Positions 35,215 through 42,978 of a DNA stretch of 64,000 nucleotides are shown here, in pieces (position 1 is the stretch's first letter; every line of letters starts with the position of its first letter). The position numbers and the translations under genes were made by a program. The DNA is taken from contig NZ_OY808998.1 of the NCBI RefSeq assembly GCF_963681195.1, positions 186,001 to 250,000 on the forward strand, in the 5' to 3' direction. The notes beneath the pieces are model-generated. The model was not told the DNA's origin, did no database searches, and was given only the letters and a program-made list of their open reading frames with translations. Origin of the DNA: Vibrio sp. 16 (GTDB lineage Bacteria > Pseudomonadota > Gammaproteobacteria > Enterobacterales > Vibrionaceae).

Positions 35215-37056
35215 TTAAACCCTCACATCGCGACGACTGTCACGTCCCCAAACTAAGTTGATAATTGCGCGAGATGCGAACACACCGCTAAACATACTGG
35301 TCAACAGACCTAGCCCCAAAGTCAGCGCAAAGCCTTGAATTGGACCATTACCAATTGAATAAAGCACGACTGCGGTAATCATGGTGGTGATATTGGCATC
35401 TAAGATGGTGCTTAACGCACTACCAAATCCCAAGTCTATGGATTGGGCAAATGTACGCCCTTCTGCGAGCTTGTCTTTGATTCGCTCAAAGATCAAAACG
35501 TTGGTGTCTACCGCCATACCTACTGTCAATACCAAGCCAGCGATACCAGGCAAGGTCAGTACTGCGCCAGGTAGCAGAGCGATAAGGCCGAGTAGACTCA
35601 CCATATTGATCAACAGCGCGACGTTTGCCACCCAGCCTAGACGGCGATACCAAAGCGCCATAAAGGTTAAAGTCATCGCAAGGCCGAGCCCTAGAGCAGC
35701 AAAACCATTTTGAATGTTTTCTGCACCCAATGATGCGCCGATGGTTCTTTCCTCAACAATCGTGACTGGCGCAGTCAATGAACCCGCACGAAGTAGCAGA
35801 GCAAGATTCTGTGCATCTTCCATCGAGCCGGCGCCGGTAATTCGGAATTGGCTGCCTAGCTGCGATTGAATCGTCGCAACACTGATAACACGTTCACTGC
35901 GCTCGGTCTCACCTTTCGCATTGGTCGTGTACTCGCTGTAGACGGTCGCCATCGGTTTACCAATATGGCTACCAGAGAAATCACTCATGATCTTGCCACC
36001 AGCATGATCCAATGAGATGTTAACTTCTGAAAAACCCATCTTATCGATACCAGCACGCGCGTTCACAATGTGTTCACCCGTTAAGACGGCACGCTTGGCA
36101 AGCACCACATCGCGGCCATCATTATCTTGCAGCACAATGTCTCCGTAGCTCACCCCTTCCGATGGCGATTTTGCTTCGTGAAACGCCAAGGTCGCCGTGG
36201 CACCAATCACGTTCTTCGCTTGAGACGGGTCTTGAACGCCGGGTAGCTCAATTCGAATGCTGTGTTCACCTTGACGCTGCACCGCAGCTTCTGTGATACC
36301 CAACTCCTCTATACGATCACGCATGATTTTTAGGTTTTGCGTAATGGTAATGGTTTGGAATTCTGTCTTGTTCTGCTGGGTTGGTTTTACCGCCAGATAG
36401 TCGGAATGGCGTTTAACATCCCAGCCTGGATAATTCTGCTTGAGATAAGTTGCCACGCGAGAGAGTGACTCTCCAGCTTCACTCTTGACATCAAAACCGT
36501 CGACGCCAACCTGAGCAAATTTCACACCGCGAATACGCTCTTGACGAAGCATGTCTCGCATTTCGTCCATCAAAACGTTGCGCTGCTCTTCAAACGCTTT
36601 GTCGATATCAACATTCAGCAGAAATTGCACACCACCGCGCAAATCCAAACCCAGTTTGATCGGACTAAAGCCAAGCTCTCCCAACCACTCTGGTGCCACC
36701 GAAACGTAGGAGAAAGAGATCGAATCTTCTTTTCCAATCAAGGTATTTAGCACTTCACGTGCATGAGTTTGCTGAGTTTCATCTTCAAACACCAAGGTCG
36801 TGCTGTTGCCCTGCTGCACAATGCGATCGGCTTTGATATTGTGCTGATCTAAATAACGGTTTAGCTCCGCAGGGTTGTTGAGCACACCACCATCTTGTGA
36901 CGTTGTCACCTGAATTGAGGGCTGTTCGCCATACCACGTAGGTATAGCACTCAGTGCTAACAGTACAATCGTGACGACAAGCACCACATATTTCCACGCA
37001 GAGTAACGATTCATCACTCGCGCACTTTTCGCCTTATTGGCCATATTTCGCTTCAT
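35215..37056 (-). CDS. secD: Protein-export membrane protein SecD (second paralogue)
   Basis: Start choice is unclear: ATG at 37056, 37044 or 37014 are all in frame, and the last (MNRYSAWKYVV) lines up with the start of E. coli SecD. From 37056 it has 613 residues. Features are helix 1, a large periplasmic region (GLDLRGGVQFLLNVD and the P1 domain), and the essential proton-path aspartate in VGMAVDTNVLIFERIKDKL. It forms an operon with secF. In V. alginolyticus the two SecDF sets differ in coupling ion, so this pair may matter at particular salinities. Confidence 0.92.
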   Translation of the reverse strand: MKRNMANKAKSARVMNRYSAWKYVVLVVTIVLLALSAIPTWYGEQPSIQVTTSQDGGVLNNPAELNRYLDQHNIKADRIVQQGNSTTLVFEDETQQTHAREVLNTLIGKEDSISFSYVSVAPEWLGELGFSPIKLGLDLRGGVQFLLNVDIDKAFEEQRNVLMDEMRDMLRQERIRGVKFAQVGVDGFDVKSEAGESLSRVATYLKQNYPGWDVKRHSDYLAVKPTQQNKTEFQTITITQNLKIMRDRIEELGITEAAVQRQGEHSIRIELPGVQDPSQAKNVIGATATLAFHEAKSPSEGVSYGDIVLQDNDGRDVVLAKRAVLTGEHIVNARAGIDKMGFSEVNISLDHAGGKIMSDFSGSHIGKPMATVYSEYTTNAKGETERSERVISVATIQSQLGSQFRITGAGSMEDAQNLALLLRAGSLTAPVTIVEERTIGASLGAENIQNGFAALGLGLAMTLTFMALWYRRLGWVANVALLINMVSLLGLIALLPGAVLTLPGIAGLVLTVGMAVDTNVLIFERIKDKLAEGRTFAQSIDLGFGSALSTILDANITTMITAVVLYSIGNGPIQGFALTLGLGLLTSMFSGVFASRAIINLVWGRDSRRDVRV

Positions 37057-37210
37057 AATTTTTCTTAGTATGTGTTCGCCCCTCCAACTTGCGTAAAGGG
37101 CGAAAATCGGCAATAGGTCGCCATTGACTTCTGCGTGAGAACGTCACGGAAGCATCAAAAACGACAAACTTGGAATGTCGCTAATAACATTAACGACTGG
37201 CTAGAATGGA

Positions 37211-37687
37211 TTAAGCGAATTGGCTGTTTAGCGCGACGTAGAGGGCGTTAGACTCTTTCCAACCAGAAATGCGATGGCTGGATGTCAAGGCATCATCAAC
37301 CCAGTACTCATTGGCTGGTAACGGGTGACAATAGGGTTTATAAGGGGAAGATGGATTGAGGTCAGCGAGACTAGACTCTGCTTGATTTGAGTCCGATTCG
37401 TCAGCAATGCGGCCAGACATCCCCCATCGGTTGAGGTTGATGATGGCAACAACATCAATCGTACCTTCCGACTGAGAAACAGGACTAGAACTGGAGTCTT
37501 GTGCTTTTCGAGATGCGTCAAAAAGAGCCTGAGCATCATTTTTTGATAGCGGTGCAAATTGGCTTGAAGAAGGGTCAAGTCGGGCGCCGATATCACTTTC
37601 AGTTTGGCTTAAATATGCCACTGCATGCGCTGGTAAAACCATCGCAAACAAAGCAAGCCAAAGAAGTGTTATCACCCGTTGGTACAT
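37211..37687 (-). CDS. Exported protein of unknown function
   Basis: A 158-residue protein with a signal peptide (residues 1-22, ending PAHA). The mature part is rich in Ser, Ala and Asp, with a serine-rich linker around residue 65 (AQDSSSSPVSQSEG). The C-terminal part ends in WKESNALYVALNSQFA. It has one cysteine, in YKPYCHPLP, so no internal disulfide is possible. I do not recognise a family. It lies 154 bp upstream of secD on the same strand. Confidence 0.65.
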   Translation of the reverse strand: MYQRVITLLWLALFAMVLPAHAVAYLSQTESDIGARLDPSSSQFAPLSKNDAQALFDASRKAQDSSSSPVSQSEGTIDVVAIINLNRWGMSGRIADESDSNQAESSLADLNPSSPYKPYCHPLPANEYWVDDALTSSHRISGWKESNALYVALNSQFA

Positions 37688-37789
37688 TCACGTAACCTAT
37701 CAAATCAATTACGTGGATAGTAGGCCCTCGAAAGCGCCGCGACAACTAAAATTATCTAAAACTTAAGCTTTCAGTTTTGATATAGCCTG

Positions 37790-38458
37790 CTAGCGGTAGA
37801 AAATCTCACCACTGCGTATGTCCAAGTAAATCTTATTTGCTTGTTTTAGACCTCCGCAATAAACGAAGTAAACATCACGCTCGTTAAAGGTGAGTGAGCG
37901 CATCCAGCCTTTAGTTTCTTCGAAGTCTTCTGGTGTGCACGTTTTGTCTTTGAGTAACTGATCGGTTTTCTTCACAAACATTTCAAAATGCGCTTTGAAA
38001 TCATCGGAGTCTTCAATGTAACTGCTAACTGTTTCTCTGCGCTCGTCTTTGGTGATGGTAGGTGCTACCTCTAGTAGTTCGTCCATTGGAACCCACTCAG
38101 CCACTTCTGGACCGCCCTCTTCATACACATAGTACGCTGAGATTCTTCCCCAACCATCTTTCTTTTCAAGCACATGCAGTTTGTCACCACGGTAAACGAC
38201 ACTCTCAACAAACGCGCTATGGTCTGGCGACTCGCGCACACCTAACCTTTCGGGACTAACGTAGTAATCGGTAACAGGCGGCTTTGGCGGTTGAGGTTTT
38301 TCTTTGACGATGTTGAGCGGCTTTGTTGGCTCCTCGGCAGTTTCCATCTGACTTGCCAGTTCCGCATCTTGCTTGGGTTTAAGATAGAAAATGTAATATC
38401 CCCCTCCCGCACACGCAATACCGACCAGCAGCAAAACAACCATAATTATCTTTTTCAT
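37790..38458 (-). CDS. SH3-domain membrane-anchored protein
   Basis: A 222-residue protein with an N-terminal membrane helix (IIMVVLLLVGIACAGGGYYIFY), then a proline- and lysine-rich linker (EKPQPPKPPV). A bacterial SH3-like domain follows at residues about 65-125 (YYVSPERLGVRESPDHSAF, YRGDKLHVLEKKDGWGRI). The C-terminal 90 residues contain two cysteines and end with YLDIRSGEIFYR; that part is unrecognised. SH3_3 domains often bind peptidoglycan or envelope proteins. It probably sits in the periplasm facing the cell wall. Confidence 0.75.
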   Translation of the reverse strand: MKKIIMVVLLLVGIACAGGGYYIFYLKPKQDAELASQMETAEEPTKPLNIVKEKPQPPKPPVTDYYVSPERLGVRESPDHSAFVESVVYRGDKLHVLEKKDGWGRISAYYVYEEGGPEVAEWVPMDELLEVAPTITKDERRETVSSYIEDSDDFKAHFEMFVKKTDQLLKDKTCTPEDFEETKGWMRSLTFNERDVYFVYCGGLKQANKIYLDIRSGEIFYR

Positions 38459-38514
38459 AGTGATGCCGATTCTTTTCCTATACTTATTACATCCTAACTT
38501 ACGCTCACATTCAG

Positions 38515-39084
38515 ATGAAATGGCTCTCGTTTACTTCTACTATAACGGCAGCTTGGCTCTGCACTTTACCCTTTCATGGCACTGCGGCACACTGCGATGC
38601 AAAGGCGTGGGATCAACTTGTCAAAATACAGCAGAAGATTGACGCCAGTTACAACCAACATGCCGAGAGATTTAACCGCCTTCTCCAATACCATCAACAG
38701 CAGCCCTTTTTGCACCAAGCATTCTCTTCACAAGAGCTCAATACACTTTGGGTCACAGGAACGCCAAGTGCAAAACAGAAATTTGAGCTGCAAATGGATT
38801 CTTCTCGACATCTAATTCAGGCGATCGACGAAGAGAGCCAACTCATATCTAGACTGGAGCAAAACGTGAAAGAGACGCGAACTCAATGGCGCGAACTTGG
38901 TGCCCACTGCCATGATGCACGCTACGCCACAAACAGCGTTATTAGTGATAACTACGTTAAAAGCAATGACGCCCTACTCGCAAGTTTAAGCGAATTACTG
39001 TCCAAATTAGCCACCATCCAGCATCGATACCGTCTAGAACTCTCTACGTTGACGGCGGTTTCTAAGCCACCACCCAACCGTTAG
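38515..39084 (+). CDS. Exported helical protein of unknown function
   Basis: A 189-residue protein with a signal peptide (cleavage near GTAA before HCDAKAWD). The rest is predicted almost fully helical, with heptad-like stretches (DEESQLISRLEQNVKE, LLASLSELLSKLATIQHRY). Two cysteines in the mature part (HCDAK and GAHCHD) could pair. It may be a periplasmic coiled coil. No ribosome site is clear, and no family is recognised. It is divergent from the SH3 protein gene, with 56 bp between starts. Confidence 0.65.
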   Translation: MKWLSFTSTITAAWLCTLPFHGTAAHCDAKAWDQLVKIQQKIDASYNQHAERFNRLLQYHQQQPFLHQAFSSQELNTLWVTGTPSAKQKFELQMDSSRHLIQAIDEESQLISRLEQNVKETRTQWRELGAHCHDARYATNSVISDNYVKSNDALLASLSELLSKLATIQHRYRLELSTLTAVSKPPPNR

Positions 39085-39090
39085 ATACGC

Positions 39091-39121
39091 AGGAAAGTTT
39101 GTAACTTTCTGTGTCTTTTTT
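39091..39121 (+). terminator. Terminator after the exported helical protein
   Basis: AGGAAAGTT / AACTTTCT with loop TGT, followed by GTGTC and T6. Confidence 0.7.
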
Positions 39122-39195
39122 GATAAAAAACCACGCTTCCGACAAACCATCTCTATTTATTGTCATTTTCATCAATAGTTTATAAAAAATTCACA

Positions 39196-39210
39196 TGATA
39201 TTAATTATCA
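39196..39210. promoter_or_regulatory. Fur-like box before the GGDEF-EAL gene
   Basis: TGATATTAATTATCA matches the 7-1-7 Fur palindrome at 13 of 14 positions; the right half is exact. It lies 31 bases before the chosen ATG at 39242 and abuts an alternative TTG start at 39212. Confidence 0.65.
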
Positions 39211-39241
39211 TTTGCATAAATGTCATTTATCATTACCATTT

Positions 39242-41599
39242 ATGGCACACCAACCATCCATATCTATCGCTTTGAAATTATCACTGTCTATTAAACACGT
39301 TGCCTTCATCTGGCTAGCTGGCATCTTACTTGCCATCACAAGTGTCGCGACCGTTTACTATTACGAATCCAAACAGATGGAAGCACAACTCGAACGACGC
39401 TTAGAGACGAAGATTCATGCTCTTGGCCAAACACTCGATTCGACGCGACATTTGATGTTTCTGACTCGTGCTTTTCTAGAAAACAGTAATCAGGCATCGC
39501 AACGGCAGTTTGAACAATTTCTCAGTGGTCAAACAGGAACAGATCGCGGTGTTCACTCGATTGTTTGGGCGCCTAAAACGGCCATCGAAGAGATTCCTCA
39601 GTTAGAAAAAGCCGCCGCAACGCATGGATTTCTTGGTTATCGAGTCGAGCCACCGATTGATCCGCAAACCCACTTGCCGACGTTTTTGCAAGGTTCTACC
39701 CTCCCTATCTACTACGTCTCGTCGATATTCGAAGCCAGCGATGACTTGGGAATGCGGCTCGAAAGCCGAACAGAGAACCTCTATGCAATCACACAATCGT
39801 TTAACCACAACAGAATTGGCGTGGCTCACTATGAACACGACAACCAGACAGGCATTCGACTGTTTCTACCGCTGTATACGGCCAACCAACAACTCAAAGG
39901 ATGTTTGGTTGCCAATATCGTCCTACACGAACTCTTAGGCCTAACCTGGAAAGAGGACATTAATTCAGCCGACAGCCACATTTCGGTCTATTCAGAAGCC
40001 GCAGATAAAGTCATTTTCCAATCACATATCAATACGTCACTCAGTGATAAGAAGCTGTCCGAACGTACCGTCACACTTGAAAAGCCTTACTACAATGCGC
40101 TTTTTGACCAGCACTGGATAGTGTCCGTGTCAATGGTCGATAGGACGGGAAGTACCGCCATGTATGGCGCCACTCTGGTTGCACTGATTCTTGCTCTAAC
40201 AGTAAGCGCGACACTGTCCGCCAACTTTTATGCGACGCGCCTAAAAGTCTCTGATCGCGTCATCGCAGAAAAAACCCAGTCACTCGCCATTCAAGCGGTT
40301 AAGGATAGCTTGACCGGTTTATCCAACCGAAGTGCCCTCGCGCAAGAGGTGGAACTGCGGCTAGCTCAACTCAAATTAGGACAAACCAAAGGATTTTCTA
40401 TCCTGTTTATCGACCTAGATCGTTTTAAAGTCATCAATGACTCGATGGGCCACCTGCATGGCGATAGGTTGCTTCAACTTGTCGCCCAACGCTTAACCGC
40501 AAATTGTCGTAACCACGATGTAAGTTTTCGATTTGGCGGGGATGAATTTGTGATCTGTTTACCTGAGCTAACCGATAAGCAGAGAGTGAGTCAGATTTGC
40601 AAACGCTACGCCCAACTGCTCAGCCAACCATACATATTGGACGGTCAACGCTGTTACATAGGTGCCAGTATCGGCATTTCGATCGTTACTGATTACAATC
40701 GAAGCCTAACGGAGATTCTGCGCGAAGCCGATACCGCAATGTATCAAGCAAAGAGCTCCAGTCATGACAAAGTGGTTTTCTTTCACGAAACCATGTTTCA
40801 AAAAGCCAAGCAGAGATTCACGCTCGAACAAGAGCTGACCAACGCGCTGGCCTTGAAGCAGCTCTCGCTGGTTTACCAGCCTATCTACGAAACACAATCG
40901 GATGACATTGTTGGTTTTGAATCACTGCTCCGTTGGAATCATCCTAAGTTTGGCCACGTATCACCTGATGAGTTTATCCCGATCGCCGAAGAGACAGGGC
41001 TCATCATCTCGATTGGGGACTGGGTAGCGAAGGAATGCTGTAAAACTCTGCAACGCTTGTGGCACGACCCAGCCATTAAAGTGATGCCACGGATTAACAT
41101 CAATGTCTCCGCCAAGCAGTTTGAGTCAGAACACATCTATAAAACGCTATCACGCTTATTAAATCATTGTGACTTTCCTGCTCACTTCATTGGCGTTGAG
41201 ATCACAGAATCCATGCTTTTGAGTGACGACTGCAGCGCACAGCAACTGCAGCGAATCAAGGATCTTGGGATCACCCTCTATCTCGATGATTTCGGTACGG
41301 GTTATTCGTCACTTTCAGTCATCAATGACTATCCAGTAGACGTGATCAAGGTTGACCGCAGTTTTGTCAGCCGCATCGCACTTGGCCAAACCAACGCAGA
41401 TAGCCTTTGCCAAGCCATCATCAACCTCGCCCATACCATAGATTTAAAAGTGGTCGCAGAAGGGGTCGAGACGCCACAACAACTGGCTATCTTGACTCAA
41501 TATCAGTGTCACTATGTGCAGGGCTACCTAAAATCTAAACCAGTGAGCGTCTGTAAGCTTGAACAATGCTTAAATCAACAAAATCGACAAAGCGCATAA
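39242..41599 (+). CDS. CHASE-GGDEF-EAL c-di-GMP turnover protein
   Basis: I prefer ATG 39242 (MAHQPSIS) to a TTG ten codons upstream, which touches a Fur-like box. The 785-residue protein has a membrane helix near residue 25, a periplasmic CHASE-type domain (residues about 60-290), a second helix, then GGDEF and EAL. GGDEF is intact (RFGGDEF) with an inhibitory RNHD five residues earlier. The EAL motif reads ESL, but other catalytic marks are intact: NVSAKQF, ITESMLL, DDFGTGYSSL and EGVET. Both activities are possible. It likely senses a periplasmic signal, with iron control of expression. Confidence 0.92.
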   Translation: MAHQPSISIALKLSLSIKHVAFIWLAGILLAITSVATVYYYESKQMEAQLERRLETKIHALGQTLDSTRHLMFLTRAFLENSNQASQRQFEQFLSGQTGTDRGVHSIVWAPKTAIEEIPQLEKAAATHGFLGYRVEPPIDPQTHLPTFLQGSTLPIYYVSSIFEASDDLGMRLESRTENLYAITQSFNHNRIGVAHYEHDNQTGIRLFLPLYTANQQLKGCLVANIVLHELLGLTWKEDINSADSHISVYSEAADKVIFQSHINTSLSDKKLSERTVTLEKPYYNALFDQHWIVSVSMVDRTGSTAMYGATLVALILALTVSATLSANFYATRLKVSDRVIAEKTQSLAIQAVKDSLTGLSNRSALAQEVELRLAQLKLGQTKGFSILFIDLDRFKVINDSMGHLHGDRLLQLVAQRLTANCRNHDVSFRFGGDEFVICLPELTDKQRVSQICKRYAQLLSQPYILDGQRCYIGASIGISIVTDYNRSLTEILREADTAMYQAKSSSHDKVVFFHETMFQKAKQRFTLEQELTNALALKQLSLVYQPIYETQSDDIVGFESLLRWNHPKFGHVSPDEFIPIAEETGLIISIGDWVAKECCKTLQRLWHDPAIKVMPRININVSAKQFESEHIYKTLSRLLNHCDFPAHFIGVEITESMLLSDDCSAQQLQRIKDLGITLYLDDFGTGYSSLSVINDYPVDVIKVDRSFVSRIALGQTNADSLCQAIINLAHTIDLKVVAEGVETPQQLAILTQYQCHYVQGYLKSKPVSVCKLEQCLNQQNRQSA

Positions 41600-41623
41600 A
41601 AAAACCTGCATGAAGCAGGCTTT
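41598..41623 (-). terminator. Terminator of phhAB
   Basis: On the minus strand GCCTGC / GCAGGT with a short loop is followed by T7. It lies about 20 bases past the phhB stop and also overlaps the end of the GGDEF-EAL gene. Confidence 0.8.
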
Positions 41624-41642
41624 GGAAAGGGTAATCCGTGAC

Positions 41643-41972
41643 TTAACCTAAGCGGTCACATTTGGCTGCACAGATAAAATCATTTTGGTGTAAGCCTTTA
41701 ATCGAGTGACTCCACCAAGTTACCGTGACTTTGCCCCACTCAAGTAAAATGGATGGGTGATGGAACTCCTCTTCTGCCAGCTCAGACACTAAGTTCGCAA
41801 ATGCCCACGCCAACTTGTAGTTCTTAAAGGTATAGACTTTTTCGAGTTGTGGAATGCCATCGCGTTCTAGCATCGTCCAGCCATCGAGTTCCGTTAAGAG
41901 CAGTCGTCGTTCTTCTTCACCTAATGCTACTGCACTGCTTGTGCACGCTTCGCATCGTAATTCATTAAGCAT
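41643..41972 (-). CDS. phhB: Pterin-4a-carbinolamine dehydratase PhhB
   Basis: A 109-residue protein of normal PCD length. The active-site signature is EEFHHPSILLEWGKVTVTWWSHS, preceded by YTFKNYKLAWAFANLVSELAE. It dehydrates the hydroxylated pterin formed by PhhA so that the cofactor is recycled. Its start overlaps the phhA stop by eight bases, which suggests coupled translation. It is the second gene of phhAB. Confidence 0.95.
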   Translation of the reverse strand: MLNELRCEACTSSAVALGEEERRLLLTELDGWTMLERDGIPQLEKVYTFKNYKLAWAFANLVSELAEEEFHHPSILLEWGKVTVTWWSHSIKGLHQNDFICAAKCDRLG

Positions 41973-42756
41973 GTGTCACTTCCTTTGGTTCAAATAGTGG
42001 CGGCAAAAGCCCTGCCTTCATCGCTTGTTTAACATGGAACATCAAATCCATTTTGCTGAGTTTGTATAACTGTTCAATATCGTCGAGTACAAAGTATTCT
42101 GGCTGCATAATATCGATTCGATATGGCGTTCTTAACACCGTGTGTATATCAAATGATTCTCGCAGCGGCTTAGAATCTCTCAGGGCGTAATTAGTTTCTC
42201 CCGGAGAAGAAAGGATGCCCCCGCCATAAATCTTAAGTTGACCATTTTCACGCACCAAACCAAACTCGACCGTAAACCAATACAAGCGAGCGAGATAGAC
42301 TCTCTCCTTTGCACTGGCCTCTTTGCCCAACATGCCGTAAGTCTGAGTAAACTCAGCAAACTGCGGATTGGTTAACATGGCACAGTGACCGAAGATTTCA
42401 TGAAAAAAATCCGGCTCTTGTAAGTAGTCGAACTCTTCTCGGCTTCGCAAAAACGTCGCAACAGGAAATTTGCGATCCGCGAGTAACGCAAAAAAGCGGT
42501 CAAAGTTGATCAGTGCAGGCACAGGTTCGACTTGCCAACCTGTCTCCCTCAAAAGCACTTGGTTAATTTCTGGCAGCTGAGGAACACGCTCGATCGGTAA
42601 ATCAAGCATTTGCAATCCATCCAAATACGCTTTACACGCGCTCTGTTCTATTAACGCCAGTTGCCGCGTAACGAGGTCATGCCAAATGGTATCTTCTTCT
42701 TGCGTCCATTCAACAAATCCTTGCTCATTCACTGGCTTAGATACGTACTGCGTCAT
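41965..42756 (-). CDS. phhA: Phenylalanine 4-monooxygenase PhhA
   Basis: The start at 42756 (MTQYVSKPV) has AAAGGAA upstream, giving 264 residues, the bacterial length without the ACT regulatory domain. The iron site is in EPDFFHEIFGHCAMLTN (two His), with the glutamate in YWFTVEFGLV. It oxidises phenylalanine to tyrosine with tetrahydrobiopterin and Fe(II). A TyrR-like box upstream suggests control by aromatic amino acids. It forms an operon with phhB. Confidence 0.95.
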   Translation of the reverse strand: MTQYVSKPVNEQGFVEWTQEEDTIWHDLVTRQLALIEQSACKAYLDGLQMLDLPIERVPQLPEINQVLLRETGWQVEPVPALINFDRFFALLADRKFPVATFLRSREEFDYLQEPDFFHEIFGHCAMLTNPQFAEFTQTYGMLGKEASAKERVYLARLYWFTVEFGLVRENGQLKIYGGGILSSPGETNYALRDSKPLRESFDIHTVLRTPYRIDIMQPEYFVLDDIEQLYKLSKMDLMFHVKQAMKAGLLPPLFEPKEVTHA

Positions 42757-42846
42757 TGCTATTTCCTTTAACAATTTCGTTACATAAAGCCTATCGCGAT
42801 GAGTGATTGGTGACAATTTAACCCCCTACATCTGGGTCAAATTGCG

Positions 42847-42864
42847 TGTAACAATAATTTTACA
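42847..42864. promoter_or_regulatory. TyrR-like box between phhA and aacS
   Basis: TGTAACAATAATTTTACA matches the TyrR consensus TGTAAA-N6-TTTACA with one mismatch. It lies 91 bases upstream of the phhA start and 115 bases upstream of aacS, so it could act on either. Confidence 0.65.
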
Positions 42865-42978
42865 TTTGACATTTTTTCTCTTATTTATCAGCACTCTGAA
42901 TATGGTCCATTTGTTTGACTTTGTATAAATTTCCAACAAGACTTAAACAACAACAAGGAAATCATCGACGAGGATGTC

